Assembly (NCBI GenBank): GCA_014843695.1
Contig: CM026387.1
Coordinates: forward strand, 78,485,287-78,549,286
Origin: Archivesica marissinica
Taxonomy: Eukaryota; Mollusca; Bivalvia; Venerida; Vesicomyidae
DNA length: 64,000 bases
Direction of reading: 5' to 3'
The notes under the pieces are model-generated. The model saw nothing but the letters and a program-made list of their open reading frames with translations, made no database searches and was not told where the DNA came from. A program made the translations under genes and the position numbers. Each line of letters starts with the position of its first letter. Position 1 is the first letter of the stretch. Of this stretch, positions 14,101 to 28,852 are shown piece by piece.

Positions 14101-17100
14101 ATAGAGAGGGAGAGAGGGGAAGGCAGGAATTTGAAGGGTAGTAGTTTATACAAATTAATTTTAACTTGATTGCGAAATAAGTTTCTACAATTTATACTAA
14201 TCACTATCGAGACCTCTTTCCTGATATAATCCATTGGGAGAGAGAGAACAGGCAATGTGGAATTTAATTGCCTTGTCCAATGGCACAATCCTAACGGCTA
14301 CCGCTGGGCGTGAACTCCGGGTATTTCACCTGGAGCGAGCGCGCTACACACATAGTTAGTACGACTTCCACGGAGGTAGATAAAGAGGGAGAGAGGGAGA
14401 AGGATTGTGGAGATACAGAGGGAGGGTGACCTACATATGTATCTCATTTCTGAAGTATAATGACATATTGTATATTAGAAAGTTCAATGCATACCGTATG
14501 TACATAATTCAATAACATACTTTTTAAGCTTAATCCCTCGATTTTGCATGAACATTAATGGTGGAATCAATATATATTGAAGTCTAGTTGTACAAATCGT
14601 GTTCCACTTGATTGATATTTGCATTGACCCTTTGATCGAATATCATGATGCAGAATGTGTGTCCACACTGGTTCCCTTAAATATCGGTCCGAATTTCACC
14701 AAAATATGTGTTGCAATTTTTTTTTCTAGAGAACAGCTTGTAGTAAATTATATACTTTTCGCATTGTTAAAATGTGTTTGCAGACATATTGATCACATTT
14801 GAACATTTGTGATATTTCAATTTATTATCTCCTACCTGCTATCGGGATTCGGGAAGGGATATAGGAATTTTCACTGTCCATCATTCAATCCTATAATCAT
14901 TTTATGATGACTTGTAAAAATCTTAGCTCAAATGTCAATTGAATGTCAATGTCATACTCAGAATAAACTTAAATAGTTCATTTAGATAATTGTGTACTAT
15001 CGTCAGTATTCTTGACCGTGATAAGACTTTTAAAATGACTTATCACAACTAATAACCATATATAATCAATTAGCCTGGGACAGGCGTCGATATATTTTGC
15101 CTTGTCAGTCAAATACATATATTTTAACACCGAGACTATTAATAGGGCGTATTGAGCTTCTGATCATATTAACGCCTGGGAATCTGGACGGATTGTCCAA
15201 GTAATTATTGACTAGCATTAATCATATTAATAGGCCTATTATCATGTGACTTAATTAATGACGTACTTGAGTCGAAAGCGAGGCACTGCACTGTTGATAA
15301 ACAATTTAATTGGTCGTCATTGTTTACGGGTCAACGGAACGATAAATAGTTTCAAAAAGTACAATGTGCGTCTGATTTGACATATTTACTCAAGTTTAAG
15401 TCATCCTTACTTCAATTACGCCGAATCGACCCATTACCACTTAAACCTAATAGTTAAAATCCGCCATCTCGTCGATATAACAAAGAAACAGAAACGTATA
15501 TGTCTGCGATGTAAATGAGGCCATTAGTGTATATTCAGAAATGATCGTGTATAATCGTGCCTGTTCGGCGATTTCCGATAGAATTCCGTTTCTATATTTA
15601 GCAATAGTATCTTGTAGAGAAGAGATATCGTTCTTCTTAAGTAGATGGCGCTACGATCGGAAATCCAGTTTCCTCAGGCTGTCATTTTGCCAGAAGTTAA
15701 AATGTGAAAAGTCGACAGACTGGAACCCAGGCAGAATGCAGATTTAGCAATGTCAATGCCACATTTAGTATTTATAGTTCAAATGACTATGTTTCGTGTC
15801 CACTATATCTTGAACGTTCAAAGGAATTTGAATATATCGTCTCCCCCATGTTAACCATATTGAGTATGCGGGCATAACGCAGGTTTCAATAATGTCCGTC
15901 AAATTCACACTTCAAACATTGTGTTCAAATGGTTGTTGTTTGTGTTATTTTATAATGACATGGCTCAAGCATTCAATTATATCGAAAAGATGTTCAGAGT
16001 GCAGGTTTCAGCCAATTCACACTTAAAACGTGTTCAAATGGATATTTATCATTCTGCAGGTTTCAGTAATGTCACCAGCAGATGCATTTAATATCACATA
16101 GCATTGATGATATGCTTATCGAGATGGCACATGTTTCAACCATGCCGTTAAAAGTTAAGGTCGTAACCTAAACATTTAATAGTTAAAATGCCAATAGTTT
16201 GTGTTCAGTCTTGGACCGCCAGATCTATTTTAATAACTTAGCACAAATGTTGATCATTTCGAGTCATTGTGTATAAAGCATGATTAATCCACATTTGTCC
16301 ATTGCTTTCCCTGGTGAGATTTGAATCGGTGGCCTATTTGCTCATTGTCAGTTGGATTTTAGTTATACGTGGTGTACCATGATCAGCCTTTTTTGTTTGT
16401 GGGACATATTATTCATTATGTTGTCTTGACTAACATTGTTGCCTAAGGATCACTTATGCGGGTATGATTCTTACTATGCTTCAGTTGTAGCCGTTATGAC
16501 TTTGCCTTTAGGCAAGGCATTTAAATGCCATATTGCCTCGTCTCATCCCCTCATGGCGGTACATTCTATCAGGAATGAGAGTGATTAGTATAAGTTGTAA
16601 TAACTTGTTTCGCAATCGAGCTAAAATAAATTTGTATAAATTCTTACTATGGTCGGATTCGTAAAGGTGGGGAAGGTAGCCACTGGCCATTATGAAGGTC
16701 AGTGGTTCTACCTCGATATCCATACATGTCGAAGGTGTCGGCTAATCTGAGTTGTCCGCTGCCACCATAACAAATCAGATTGTTACTTTATTGTGTCTGT
16801 GTCTAACAAAACCATAATGGATGAATAAAACCATGCTGTCTTTAATTTATGTCTAAATTAGTTGGTGTGGGAATTAGATAAGCAGCTTTCATGCTCTTCA
16901 GTTTAATAATGTCACATTCATAGCACAAACTTCATTTCTCATAACACAAACCGCATTTTATATGTTATATACAGATGCATTTATAGAAATACATGCTGTT
17001 TGTTTTAGACAGTGATCAAGTGCATTGATACATTGCTGAAACAACTTCAAGGAACATTTTACAGGTATGGTTCAGTTGTTAGTAAATAATAACAATTTGT

Positions 17101-20100
17101 TTTGCATTTGAATGATGGCTTACACAATGTGTCTACTGTACGTGCATCCATAAGCTACTGTTACAGTATTAACGAACAAGACAATGAGATGATGTATGAC
17201 GTAACCAATTGATATATGGCAGGAATGAGAACTTAAGCATGAGTAAGCATAGAACAGAGAGGATATTTGTTTGTTTCAAAGTATGATCGAACAATATTAT
17301 GTCACAGAATGAACACTGGAACAAATATTAACCTATCACGAGTGTTGTTAGCCACAAGTTATAATGATAGCTTTCTATGTTCATGAGTGACATATAATTT
17401 TATCATTCACATAAACGAACGCATTAAGTTTTCTGTTTCTTTCCAGGTAATAAGTGTTTTTATGAGAAAAAATAATACTACCATGTCTTAAATGAGGTTG
17501 GAACATCTCGTTTAGGGTGCATCATAATTATGTCACCGACGGCGTAAGTCTGAAAACGTTCATGTTGCCAATATGTCTAAGTGCTGTTGCTATGAACCAT
17601 ACTTGTAAAGCAATGTGAATACAATGTGTCATTCCACTTCTTTCAACCAGGCAAAAATACATTGTATTTCACTGATATATTTCTATATTTCATAAACATA
17701 AAATAATTATTGAGTTGTGTCTGATCTGACATTAGCACTATGAATGTATGAACAATGGTGTATACTTAAACTCACAGTTGTGTGTGTGTGTGTATTTGTA
17801 GTGAGAACTGCTCGCTGACGCAGTGGACCATGTGTTATGCAATTGCAGCTGATTTGTTTGAACAAAGTGTCATGGCAGATAGAACTGACATTTTCTACTT
17901 GAGTCTTCAGTCATTGGTGCATTGCTTAGCAATGTACGATAAGTGTATGCCAGCAAAGAATGAAACTCCCAGCACCCACCCAAACATTCCAACGCTGGAG
18001 CAAGTATTGTGTGCATCAACATCAAAAGCAATGAATTGTATGCGAACATGGCGGAATAACTGGAATAGCTACATGGCAAATAATTTGCAGGTAATTTTCA
18101 ATTATTATACCATACATCTAACTACCCGGTACATGCATATCATTTTATTTAAAGTCAATACCACATCAATGCATTTGGGCGACTGTACTAAACATAAAAG
18201 TTGACCCTATGTAATCTGTTGTTAGATCAGTCAAGCTTAGTATCGGCATGTCGACAGTCACACGCTATCCACACCCGCAAAAAAGAATAAAATGCATTAT
18301 TATGTATAATTAAAGTAGGATTTCATATAACGGCCAGCCACGCTTCTGAATTGAAATTTTTATTATTGAAGTCTATACTAAACGTGTGATGCTGAGATAA
18401 TTTAAGTCAGATTAATCTAAAAATATGCAAAGGAACAAATGTGAGATATAACGGTAGTTCGGTATTACAAATGTTATTAAACAGACGGATAAGTATCCCA
18501 GTGGTTAACACATTGGAGAGAGAATATAGGGGTCGCAGTTTCGATCCCCCGTCTGACCCTAACATAATTAACCGTATTCCAGGTGGGACTTTAAACCGAG
18601 GTCTTGTGTCGGTGATTTATTACGTGCACGTAAAAGAACCAGAGGCGATTCTGGAATGTGTCTCTGTCGGTATCATTACACTACCCTCCAAATATCTAAA
18701 ATGACTAATCTCTTTAGGAGATTTCGTTGATATGGCAACCCGTAGCAACGATAAATACACGTAAAACCACACACATAATGTTATGTTATTCAGGATGCAT
18801 GCGTTACACAACGATGTGGACCTTATTTAAAGTTGTTGTTATGTCAACAAATGTCGAATATGATGTTTGTTTATTATTTGAATTATTCAGATGTGGGAAA
18901 TATTTGGAAAACAAGTATACCATATACATGTACCGGTAATAGTAAATTACATTCTGTAGAAATATACTGTTTTCACTGATGTAGTGTATCTTTTCTTAGA
19001 ATATTTAGCATTCATTGTGATCTGATTTCCAAAATGGCCACTATGTCGGCCATATTGAAATATATTTTTTAACGGTTGAACCATTCAATTGAATTCAAAA
19101 CTTTATTTACAGAAATAATAACTAAACATTTACATGTAAATACCTTATCACATCAAAGAAGATGGGAACTTTGTAAAGTTAAAATTAAAGATGCAAAGAT
19201 GAAATGCAAACAAATGAAATTAAAATTACATATTTTAGAAATGAATTAAAACATTTTTTTTTGAAATTCAAACGTTATGTAGCAAAACAGAATAGAAAAT
19301 TTAGTAAATCAGATACAAGATAGTTGTGATGTAAAAGCAAGAGGTGCTCAAATTAGGTCAAGAGTAGAATATATTGAAAAAGGTGAACGAAATACTAAAT
19401 ATTTGTAAATTAGCCTAGAAAGTCTCGCCAACCCAGAAAATTATTGAATGTTCTTAGCAAAAGAGTAAATAAATTTACAGTTGTTTCAAATATTCTACAA
19501 GAGGAGGTAATCATTTATAAAACAATAACTATGTCTGATGAAATTTATTTATCATCACACCAGTATTATATATTGAATTAGAGCTGGGACGAGTACTCGG
19601 GTAAGGTCCTACCCGGATACAAAAGCATTACCCGTTCCTGGCCCTATGTAAATGCAAATACAGAACGCATCATTCCCGTGGAGCATAACTCATACTGACA
19701 ACATTTAATTGTTGTTAGCGTGGTGTGTTTCGTTGTTTTTCGGCGTCTTCAAACAAGAGTTTCGACTAGTTTAGACTGGTACACGGATCTGATGTTCAGC
19801 GTATAACAGGCACACTTATTCGCCAGGTCACGTTTATAGTGTGATATAATTTGTCTTATTTTGATGCTATAAGAAAAATAAACACAATGGTTGAATTCAA
19901 CATTTTTAAATTGTTCTTTAATCCAAACACACGTTCGTTGATCATAATAACACAGTCAAACTTCCATGTTGTACGTTCATTAATAATAATTGGCCCAATT
20001 TGTTAAAGTCCTATGTTCTTTTAAATGTTCTAGATATTGACCAAAAACAAATGCATTGAAAATAAACAACAACAAGCACTGTCACCACGATTGACTCTCT

Positions 20101-23100
20101 ATAACAATAGATGATTTATTGGGAGTCATATCGACCATAAAGAATGAACAGTCTGTGTCACTATTTTACGCATCTATGATATGTGTAACTATCTAGGGGT
20201 TATAGAGAGATTGTTCAAGATTGGTTTTATTTATTGTTATCATTTTCCCCTCCAACACTTGTGTCGCCTAATTTCACGACCAAAAACAAACCAAGGTCAA
20301 CCACGTCTTCAGTTGTTGTTCTCTTTCTGCATAGCCTATGTACATGTACAACTCTACACATTAGTATGGAAATTATACATTTACCATTTTAATTGTATTA
20401 ATTTAAAAATAAAAATCACCTATCAAAAACTCTAGTTATTAATTATATTGTATACCATTGACTAATAATTAATTATATTGTATGTAATATACATATTAAA
20501 TACTAAATATTTCTAATTAACGCCATTGACAAAATAAAAATGTTTGACTCTCCGTGGATCCCAATTCTTTAAATTTCTTGTACCATTTCACGATCTCCTC
20601 TACTATACTGCACCTGAACATCGAATAATTCTCTATCTTAACAATAATAGTACTATAATGTTTATTATTTGCAACATATCATGCTATTCAAGCCTCGTAA
20701 ATATTTGTTATCGTAAGCCTAATTATTTCATGTATGCGTGTGAAATGAGAAAATAAAATGTGTTTTGTTTTTATATTATTGAATATAATTAGAAGACAGG
20801 ATTAACTCATTGCATCACTGGCTACCGGTCTAGGAGACCTCTAGGTCTAGGAGATGACCATACATCTGGTAATCACAACCGGTGTATTCTGATCAGTGAC
20901 CAGCACAATCACTCAGCGGGCTCCCAATCAGTACTAACATATAAACAATAACATCTGCAGCTTCATGGCACACTCATTTGCAATAAACAAGTTGCTTTTT
21001 CTGGTAATCAGTAAAATTGCAATTTGGCTAGGGCAATTTATAGTACGGAAATAATATACTGAGTCAAAAAAGAAACGATACCGGGTGTTTATGTCTCTAT
21101 AATTTCAACATTTATTAAGAAAATTCTTTGAAAATTCATAAGATGATAGTCCAACATGTTTGAAAGAGGGGCACACAAAGCATAATGAGCCTCCGAAACT
21201 GTCTGCTGCGTGATGACGTAATTCGTCGGACAGGGGTCTAATGGAGTTTTCACACAGACGTCAATACCGAGTATGGGCACCATTTGCGTCTCTCACTGCA
21301 ATGCACCGCCGTCGCATCGAACGGAAGAGTGTCTGAATCTCTTGCTGGTCAATATTTGTCCACTCCTGACGCAAAACATCCCTCAGTTGGTTTAACGTTA
21401 CCGGCTGACGTCGTCTGACGCGGCGGTCTAACGTATCCCACAAATGTTCTATGGGTGACAAGTCTGGTGACAAAGCAGGCCACGGCAGGGTTTCAATATT
21501 GTTCTGCTCCAATAATGTGGTGGAAATCCGAGCAGTATGACACCTGGCGTTGTCCTGTTGGAACAGTGTGACGTTTCTGTTGGCGTTAAAGAACGGCACA
21601 ACAACTGGCGCAAGGATCTCATCACAGTACCGCTGGGCGTTTAGGTTCCCGTCCACCACTAACAGTTCAGTGCGACTGCCGAAGGTGATACCGCCCCACG
21701 CCATAACGCTTCCGCCCCCGAACAGATCGACCTGACGTACACATGCGTCGGCGTAACGTTCACCGCGTCTGCGATATACCCGCTCTCTGCCATCCGCTCG
21801 ACGCAAACAGAACCGCGATTCATCGCTAAGCATCCCCGAATTCCACTGTAGCCGAGTCCAGCGAGCACGTTCCGTCGTCCATTCCCGCCGTACGTCACGG
21901 TGACGTCGTGGCAGGATGGGTCCAACGTATGGCCGATAGGCACGAATGCCACGTTCACCGAGCCGGTTCCTGACTGTGTGTGCACTGATGCGATTGTTGG
22001 TCATCCCAGGAGTAACGGCAGCTGTGTGCGTAGCAGGTAGGAACCGGTCACGTAAATGTGACGTCCGAATGTGACGGTCCTGTTCACGCGTCGTCACACG
22101 TGGTCGACCAGATCTTGGACGGTCGTCCACCGATCCATGTGTTCGATAACGTCGAAGTAGACGTGTTATCGTGATCCGCGTAACCCCGAGTCGATTTGCG
22201 ACGTCACGCTGACGTAAACCGCCGTCAATCATGCCAATGGCACGCATTCTCTGATTGCGGTTTAGCCTAGGCATTTTGTTAGAGGTAACAATGGGTATGT
22301 AAGGTGTTTTTCCTCGATGATAATGCAATACCAGTACAATAAACCGGTTTTCCGATGTGTACATGTGCATGAAGTTGTCTTTGTTGAGGAGCACGTGCAA
22401 ATCGGCAATTCGGCGTTCCAGGATTATCGGGTGTTTATTTACCTGTGTTTAGTTTATACAAATTTATTTTAGCTCGATTGCGAAACAAGTTCTTTCAACT
22501 TATATTTAATCACTCTCGAGACCTCATTCCTGATGGAATCCATCGCCACGAGGGAGAGAGAAGAGGCAATGTGGAATTTAAATGCCTTGCCTAAGGGCAC
22601 AATCGTAACGGCTCCAGCGGGGCTCGAACTCCGGACCTTTTGCACCTGAAGCGAACGCGCATCCACTGCGCTACCACGACTTCCACACTACCTGTGTTTA
22701 TGGTTGGCTGACGTTGCAATAAGATACCTGGTACTGATACGTAATAATATATTAAACCTTTCTATGGTTTTATCCGTTTTACGTCATTTTTAGTTTGGTA
22801 TCGTTTCTTTTTTGACTCAGTATATATTCAATTTCAATTCAGTATATTTTATTTGGCGCAAAATACAATATGTTCATCGCCATAATGATACATTGGCAAG
22901 TAATTGATTAATTCATATTAATTGGCAACCGCCCATCACCTGATTGGCATAGGTCTGATTAATCGATTATTATCATTTATACGAAACCACCAACAGTTCA
23001 AACCACCAACTCTTTCGCTCTATATTACATTTTAGACGAAGAAGCAGTTATACGAAACCACTGACACCCGCCATAAACATAACATGGCGGTTACAATAAA

Positions 23101-26100
23101 TCCAACATCATAATACAGTTTGAGGAAAGTGTATACATTATTAATTAATTAGAAATGAGTGTAGTATTTGCATAATAGTTTTTGTTTGTAAGACAATAAC
23201 AATTATTTATCTTTAGACAAGTTAACTATATTATGATGAATCCTATTGCTGACAAAAAAAACTTTCTGATATCTATTTTGCATAACACAGTCAAACTATT
23301 TGTAAAGTGTATCAAGGATAATCTGATAAACAAACTAAATCTATCGAAATGTCCTAATCAACTTTTGTACAAAATTCAAATTAAAAGCATGCCCACAGAA
23401 AAAAAGTTTGAACATACATATCTAAACTGGAAACAAATATTACATTGCCATATAATATTAGAATTGATACAACTTTAAGATGTTTTTTTTTACAAATACT
23501 TCAACAAACAAATACCTACACAGATGTAAATTATTATCAACACATTTATGTGACTTTTGTTGTATGGAAATATAAACTATTGAGCATCTGTTCTGGGAAT
23601 GTACCCATGCACACATTATACGGAACAGATTAAGACATTTTAACAAACAAAACATATTGACGTCACATTTAATCTATAAGATATTTGTTTCGGTAGAGCA
23701 CTAAATGTGAAACGAAATAATGTAAATTATTTAATTATCTTGTGTAAAATATTCATCTTTAGAATGAAATATAGAAAAATCATACCACAATTTGAATAAT
23801 TCAAAAAGTATCTGTCTATAACAATAGCCTTAGAAAAAGAAATAGCCCTATTAAATTGTCCAATTGTTAAGGAGCAACAGTTACAATATACAATTGTTAA
23901 GGAGCAACATTTACAATATACAATTAATCTTTCAAAAGAGCAGATCAATAGAAACGACCATACATCTTTCTTTTTCCAAAAACAAATCGTTCATTTCAAC
24001 TATCTCTCTATCTTTGTATCTCGAGGTAAGCGTACTCTCAAACAAAATTCTTGAACATAGATACATTGTTTGGTGCAACTAACATTTAAAACTAGATGGT
24101 ACGGAACAATTTTCAAACTTATATAAAAGACCATTAGAGAGACATTATTATGTTTGATTTGTAGGAAATATGTAGTTTGCATACTGCTATATATATATAT
24201 TCCTTGGAACTAAACGGGGTTACCCACCAGCGGCCTTATAAGAACGTTCATCATGGTAGTTGTAAAACAATTGTAAAACCAAATACAGGTGGCCCTCCAT
24301 AGCAGTTTAAGATACTTGTGTAAAGGAATAAATATGAAATCAGAATGAAGTTTAATAAGTGTTCTTAAATCGGAGGTTTATGTACAAGATGTATAACTAT
24401 ATTACACTTGATGTCCCTCTTACAACAATAATGTTTACGTATACTTTTATTGTAAATGAAATTTAAATAGTTACAGAGATGGATAATAAGGACATAATTT
24501 ACATGAAACGTATCATTCGAATTGAATAATATATCACTTTTATGTTGATAGAATCGTACATTGACATATGAACAATAACACCTGCAGCTTCATGGCACAC
24601 TTATTTGCAATAAACAAGTTGTTTATTCTTGTTGTCATTATTCCACACATATGAGCATTCGACTGTATTTGTGTGGTATACCAAGCATGATCCATTGGGA
24701 ATGTAGGTGTTACCAAATCTGGTCAGCCACGTATAGTGCTTATAATCCACAGGTTATGAAAATCCAAATGCATCAACATTATCGAAACAAATAATAATGT
24801 ACGACGTAGGGCCATACATACCTTTGTTAATTATTAAATGCTGGAATTCCCACATGTACATGTGTACTATTTATACATTTATATTCATCCCATTTGTGAA
24901 TAACATTTTGAAACAGATTGTATTATTAATATATTATATACATGTACCATCATGCTACAATGAAATGGTGAAGAAATACCAATGACCAACCGGATAGTGT
25001 ACCTCATAGTGTACGTCGTCTAATGACAGACGGATCTGTAGTCCAGTGGTAGCACGCTGGACTGGTAATCCAGCGATCGCAGGTTCGATCCCCTGTCTGA
25101 CCCTAATAACATTAACAATCTTTCAGATGATACTTTAAACCGAGGTCTCGTGTTGATGCTTTACACCGTGCACGTAAAGGAACCAGATGTGACTCTGGAA
25201 AGGGTCTCTGTCTGTCATTGCACTATCCTTTAAAATGACGTCGCTCATAGGGCAACCGATAGCGACGATAAATAAACATAAAACACGGAAACTAATGTGT
25301 GTTACAAAAATAGTATCACAGAGTGTAGCCAGTCCAGTGATTGGGTTAATCCCTAATTATGAGGCTCCTGCTACACACTCCCCAGAACAAACACTGTTTG
25401 ACATACAATAGAAAGTAAAATGCCTGTTAAGTTATAGTCGGGCTTAGTTATCAAATGACATTACCCATCTAAAATATTAGAGCGTTATCGAATATAAGAT
25501 GTGTGTTGGTACAGCGTAACTCCTGTACTGATGCTATATATGTTGGTGTTTGTAGCCTAATCTATGGCCGGGATGAACATACACATACTATCAAACATCA
25601 AACAATTCACATATCAACGAATGTTAGATTTGGGACAGAATATAGTGACTCTTGTACTGTCGCTATATATGTTTGTGCTTGTAGCCTAATCTATGGCCGG
25701 GCTGAACATACACATAATATCAAACATCGAACAATTCACATATCAACGAATGTTAGATTTGGGACAGAATAGAGTGACTCTTGTACTGTCGCTATCCATG
25801 TTGGTGATTGTAGCCTAATATATGGCCTTGTTGGGCATTCAAATAATCTTACTAATGCACTCAACTGAATCACCTTAGTTTATAATATATGAGTGTTAAC
25901 TAAATATCTTAGTACGTTCGTCCACATGGTTCGCCCGCGGCGATGGTACATAAGCTCAAGCATCATCATCTGATGCAATTGTTATCAAAATGAAATGATT
26001 TTTTCATCCAAGATGGCTGCCGAAAGGTCAAACGATCGTACTTTTATTATAGATTTAAACATTCTTATTCACACAAACCGCTTGGCCAATGGTAGCCTAA

Positions 26101-28809
26101 TTTCACAGTTATAGTTCATAGGTGTAGCCTTTTCAGATTTGTTAAAATGGAGGTTGTCGCGAATAAAACCTTCTAAAAATAACACAAATTCTTCAAACAT
26201 TTTCTCACCAACCACCGTTCAGATTTTAGCAACATTTTGTAGGATATTTTTACTATCTTTTTAGATTTTCATGTATTTCATAGAGCTCTTAGCTTAGGGG
26301 TTTACTTCAAAGAAATGAACACTTTTAGGAGATACACTTTGGATTATTACACAAGTTTAAATCTTTATTATAGTCTCGTCACCTATTTTTATTAGCATGA
26401 ACAATAATAAACAGTACATAGCGATTCAATGTAAATGATTTATATGAGACTTATATCACATATATATATCACATACTATCATTGTGATTATATTGCTATA
26501 TACAATGCAAAACTGAGCAGTAGCCATTGGTTATGATTTCTAAACACATTTTAAGATAATTAAGATCGGAATCTTAAATTGTGAATATCAATACAATCAC
26601 TAACGCGCAAACATAGTTTAAGAGATCTTACCAACGCCAAGCTAAAATCTCATGGCACATTTTGAACAGTGCTGATACAAGAAATGGATTTGTAAACCCA
26701 AACGTAAGCACCATATGCTATCACAGACCAAACAACAGAACCATATTATTTAGTAAACACAGTCCCAACGCTTGACCTGCAATCCGAGCAATATTCTTGA
26801 CAGTGACATTCATATATAAATGTTCTTGACAGTGACATTCATATATAAATGTTCTTGACAGTGACATTCATATATAAATGTTCTTGAAGTACAACTCCAA
26901 GATATGTATAATTATCAACACAATTAATCGTTTTGTTTCCACAAGTCATGTAAAAATAACATCAGACCTTGCATGCGACGCTGGCTGAAAATTAATAGTC
27001 TTTCGTATGGGACTTTAATCCCAGGTCTCGTGTACAGCACGTACACCGTGCACGAAAACCCCCCAGAGGATACTGTTTTGTCATTCTGAATACTTCATTC
27101 TGGTATCTATGCAAAAACTAACTAAGTTTTATCATTTATAAAATAAGTTGGTTAGAGGGGTATATTCATCATCATCATTATTGTGACCATTGTAGTCTTG
27201 GTGAACATTTGTTCTGCTTAAGTTTGAAATCTGGCATTTAGCCTAAAGAGCCATGTTCAATGTTGAAGAAAAACATTGTTAGCAGAGTTGCACTGTATTT
27301 CAGTTTATTCAATATCTAGTTTAAACATATTTCTTTTCTACATATACATTTACAACAATTACAATAAGGAATTGGACGGAAAGCTATACAGCTTACGGTT
27401 GTCCTCTTCTCTTATCCAAGAGTTATATTCTTAACTAGTCAGAGAATATGTAAGAACTACCCTAGTCGTAGCTTGGATGCCAGTCTGTTGATATTTCACT
27501 TTTTAACTTCTGGCAAAATGACATGATCAGAAACTCATTACGGCCCAATTAATATATCGATGTTAAAATATATGTATTTGACTGACTAGGCAAAATATAT
27601 CGACGCCTGTTCCCAGGCTACCCTAGTCGTACCAATGTAGATATACCAAGGCAAGTTAATGTTTAGTTAGTATGTATGTGCATAGTATACAACACTGTTG
27701 ACATGTTTTCTATTTATTTAGACATATTTATAACCCATATTAGTTTATGTTGTTATAAATAATCAGATTAATATGTATATGATGTTGGTCCGTAACAGTA
27801 AGAGACTTTTATAATTTAAGGAATTAATTGAAGTTTCACATACATCTTTGTACATCATTTGCCAATTTTGGATAAATTGAGCCCCCCTTTGTATGTCATT
27901 TATCTGTGTAGTATCCCTCTGTAATAGCCTAATTAAATTCCTATGTTTTCAGATATGGAATTTATTGTTTGCTCCAAAAGAGCTCCAGTCTGAAAGAGTC
28001 CGAGATGAGTGGAACAGAACAATTGCAGATGGTCTATCACAAACATTGGATTCCCAGGTTCGTTAGTTGAAATTTTATAAACTATATCAGAAATGTGCAC
28101 ACAGGCTCAAATTAGTTCTCGGGCTGCACACATTGCAGACAGAATATGTTATTGTCCAGATGTTTCGTGTTCGATTTACAAACAAATTTTGTTGCGTGGA
28201 ATGAAACTGATTCACTAAGAATGGAGTGAGAATGATACTCAATTTATAAATATAGCAGACGTTATCTTCTATTTTAACGAATGTTCTACAAATGAGCTAT
28301 GCATGCTTTTTTTACAGACCACGTTCAACGCATAATATTTTATTATTCAGTCCATGTTTCGATGTATAGTACTTTTGCTATAATTATTTTTTAAGTAAAT
28401 GGCTATATCTTGTTAGTATATGTATGTGTATGCATATGTGTATATGTATGTACATGCATATATATGTGTATGCATATGTGTATATGTGTGTACATGCATA
28501 TATATGTGTATGTGTATGCATATGTGTATATGTGTGTACATGCATATATATGTGTATGTGTATGTATATGTGAATAGGTATACATATGTATATGTGTGTA
28601 TACATGTATATGTATGTGTGTGTATGTGTGTATATGTGTGTATGTGCGTATATGTATGTATGTATGTATATATATATATGTATATATGTGTTATATATAT
28701 ATGTATATATGCGTGTATATGTATATATATATATATATGTATGTGCGTGTATATGTATGTGTGTATGTGTGTGTATGTGTATGTATATGTATATATATGT
28801 ATGTATGTG

Positions 28810-28852
<43 letters not shown>

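Larger units (their letters stand above)
21059..22820 (-). mobile_element. Complete Tc1-like transposon with perfect 24-bp TIRs, carrying a nested SINE
   Basis: The left end 21059-21082 starts CTGAGTCAAAAAAG and the right end 22797-22820 is its exact reverse complement over 24 bases. Both are flanked by TA (TATA on each side), the Tc1/mariner target site. The transposase lies inside on the minus strand at 21261-22274. A SINE with its own 11-bp target duplication sits between the transposase start and the right TIR; without it the element is about 1.5 kb. Confidence 0.95.

Noticed and set aside
25029..25100. A functional tRNA-Thr gene
   Set aside because: The acceptor stem does not pair, and the sequence continues into a SINE body shared with several other copies.
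25503..25772. Open frame of 89 residues with a 43-residue internal repeat
   Set aside because: It is produced by the 129-bp tandem repeat and shows no family resemblance.
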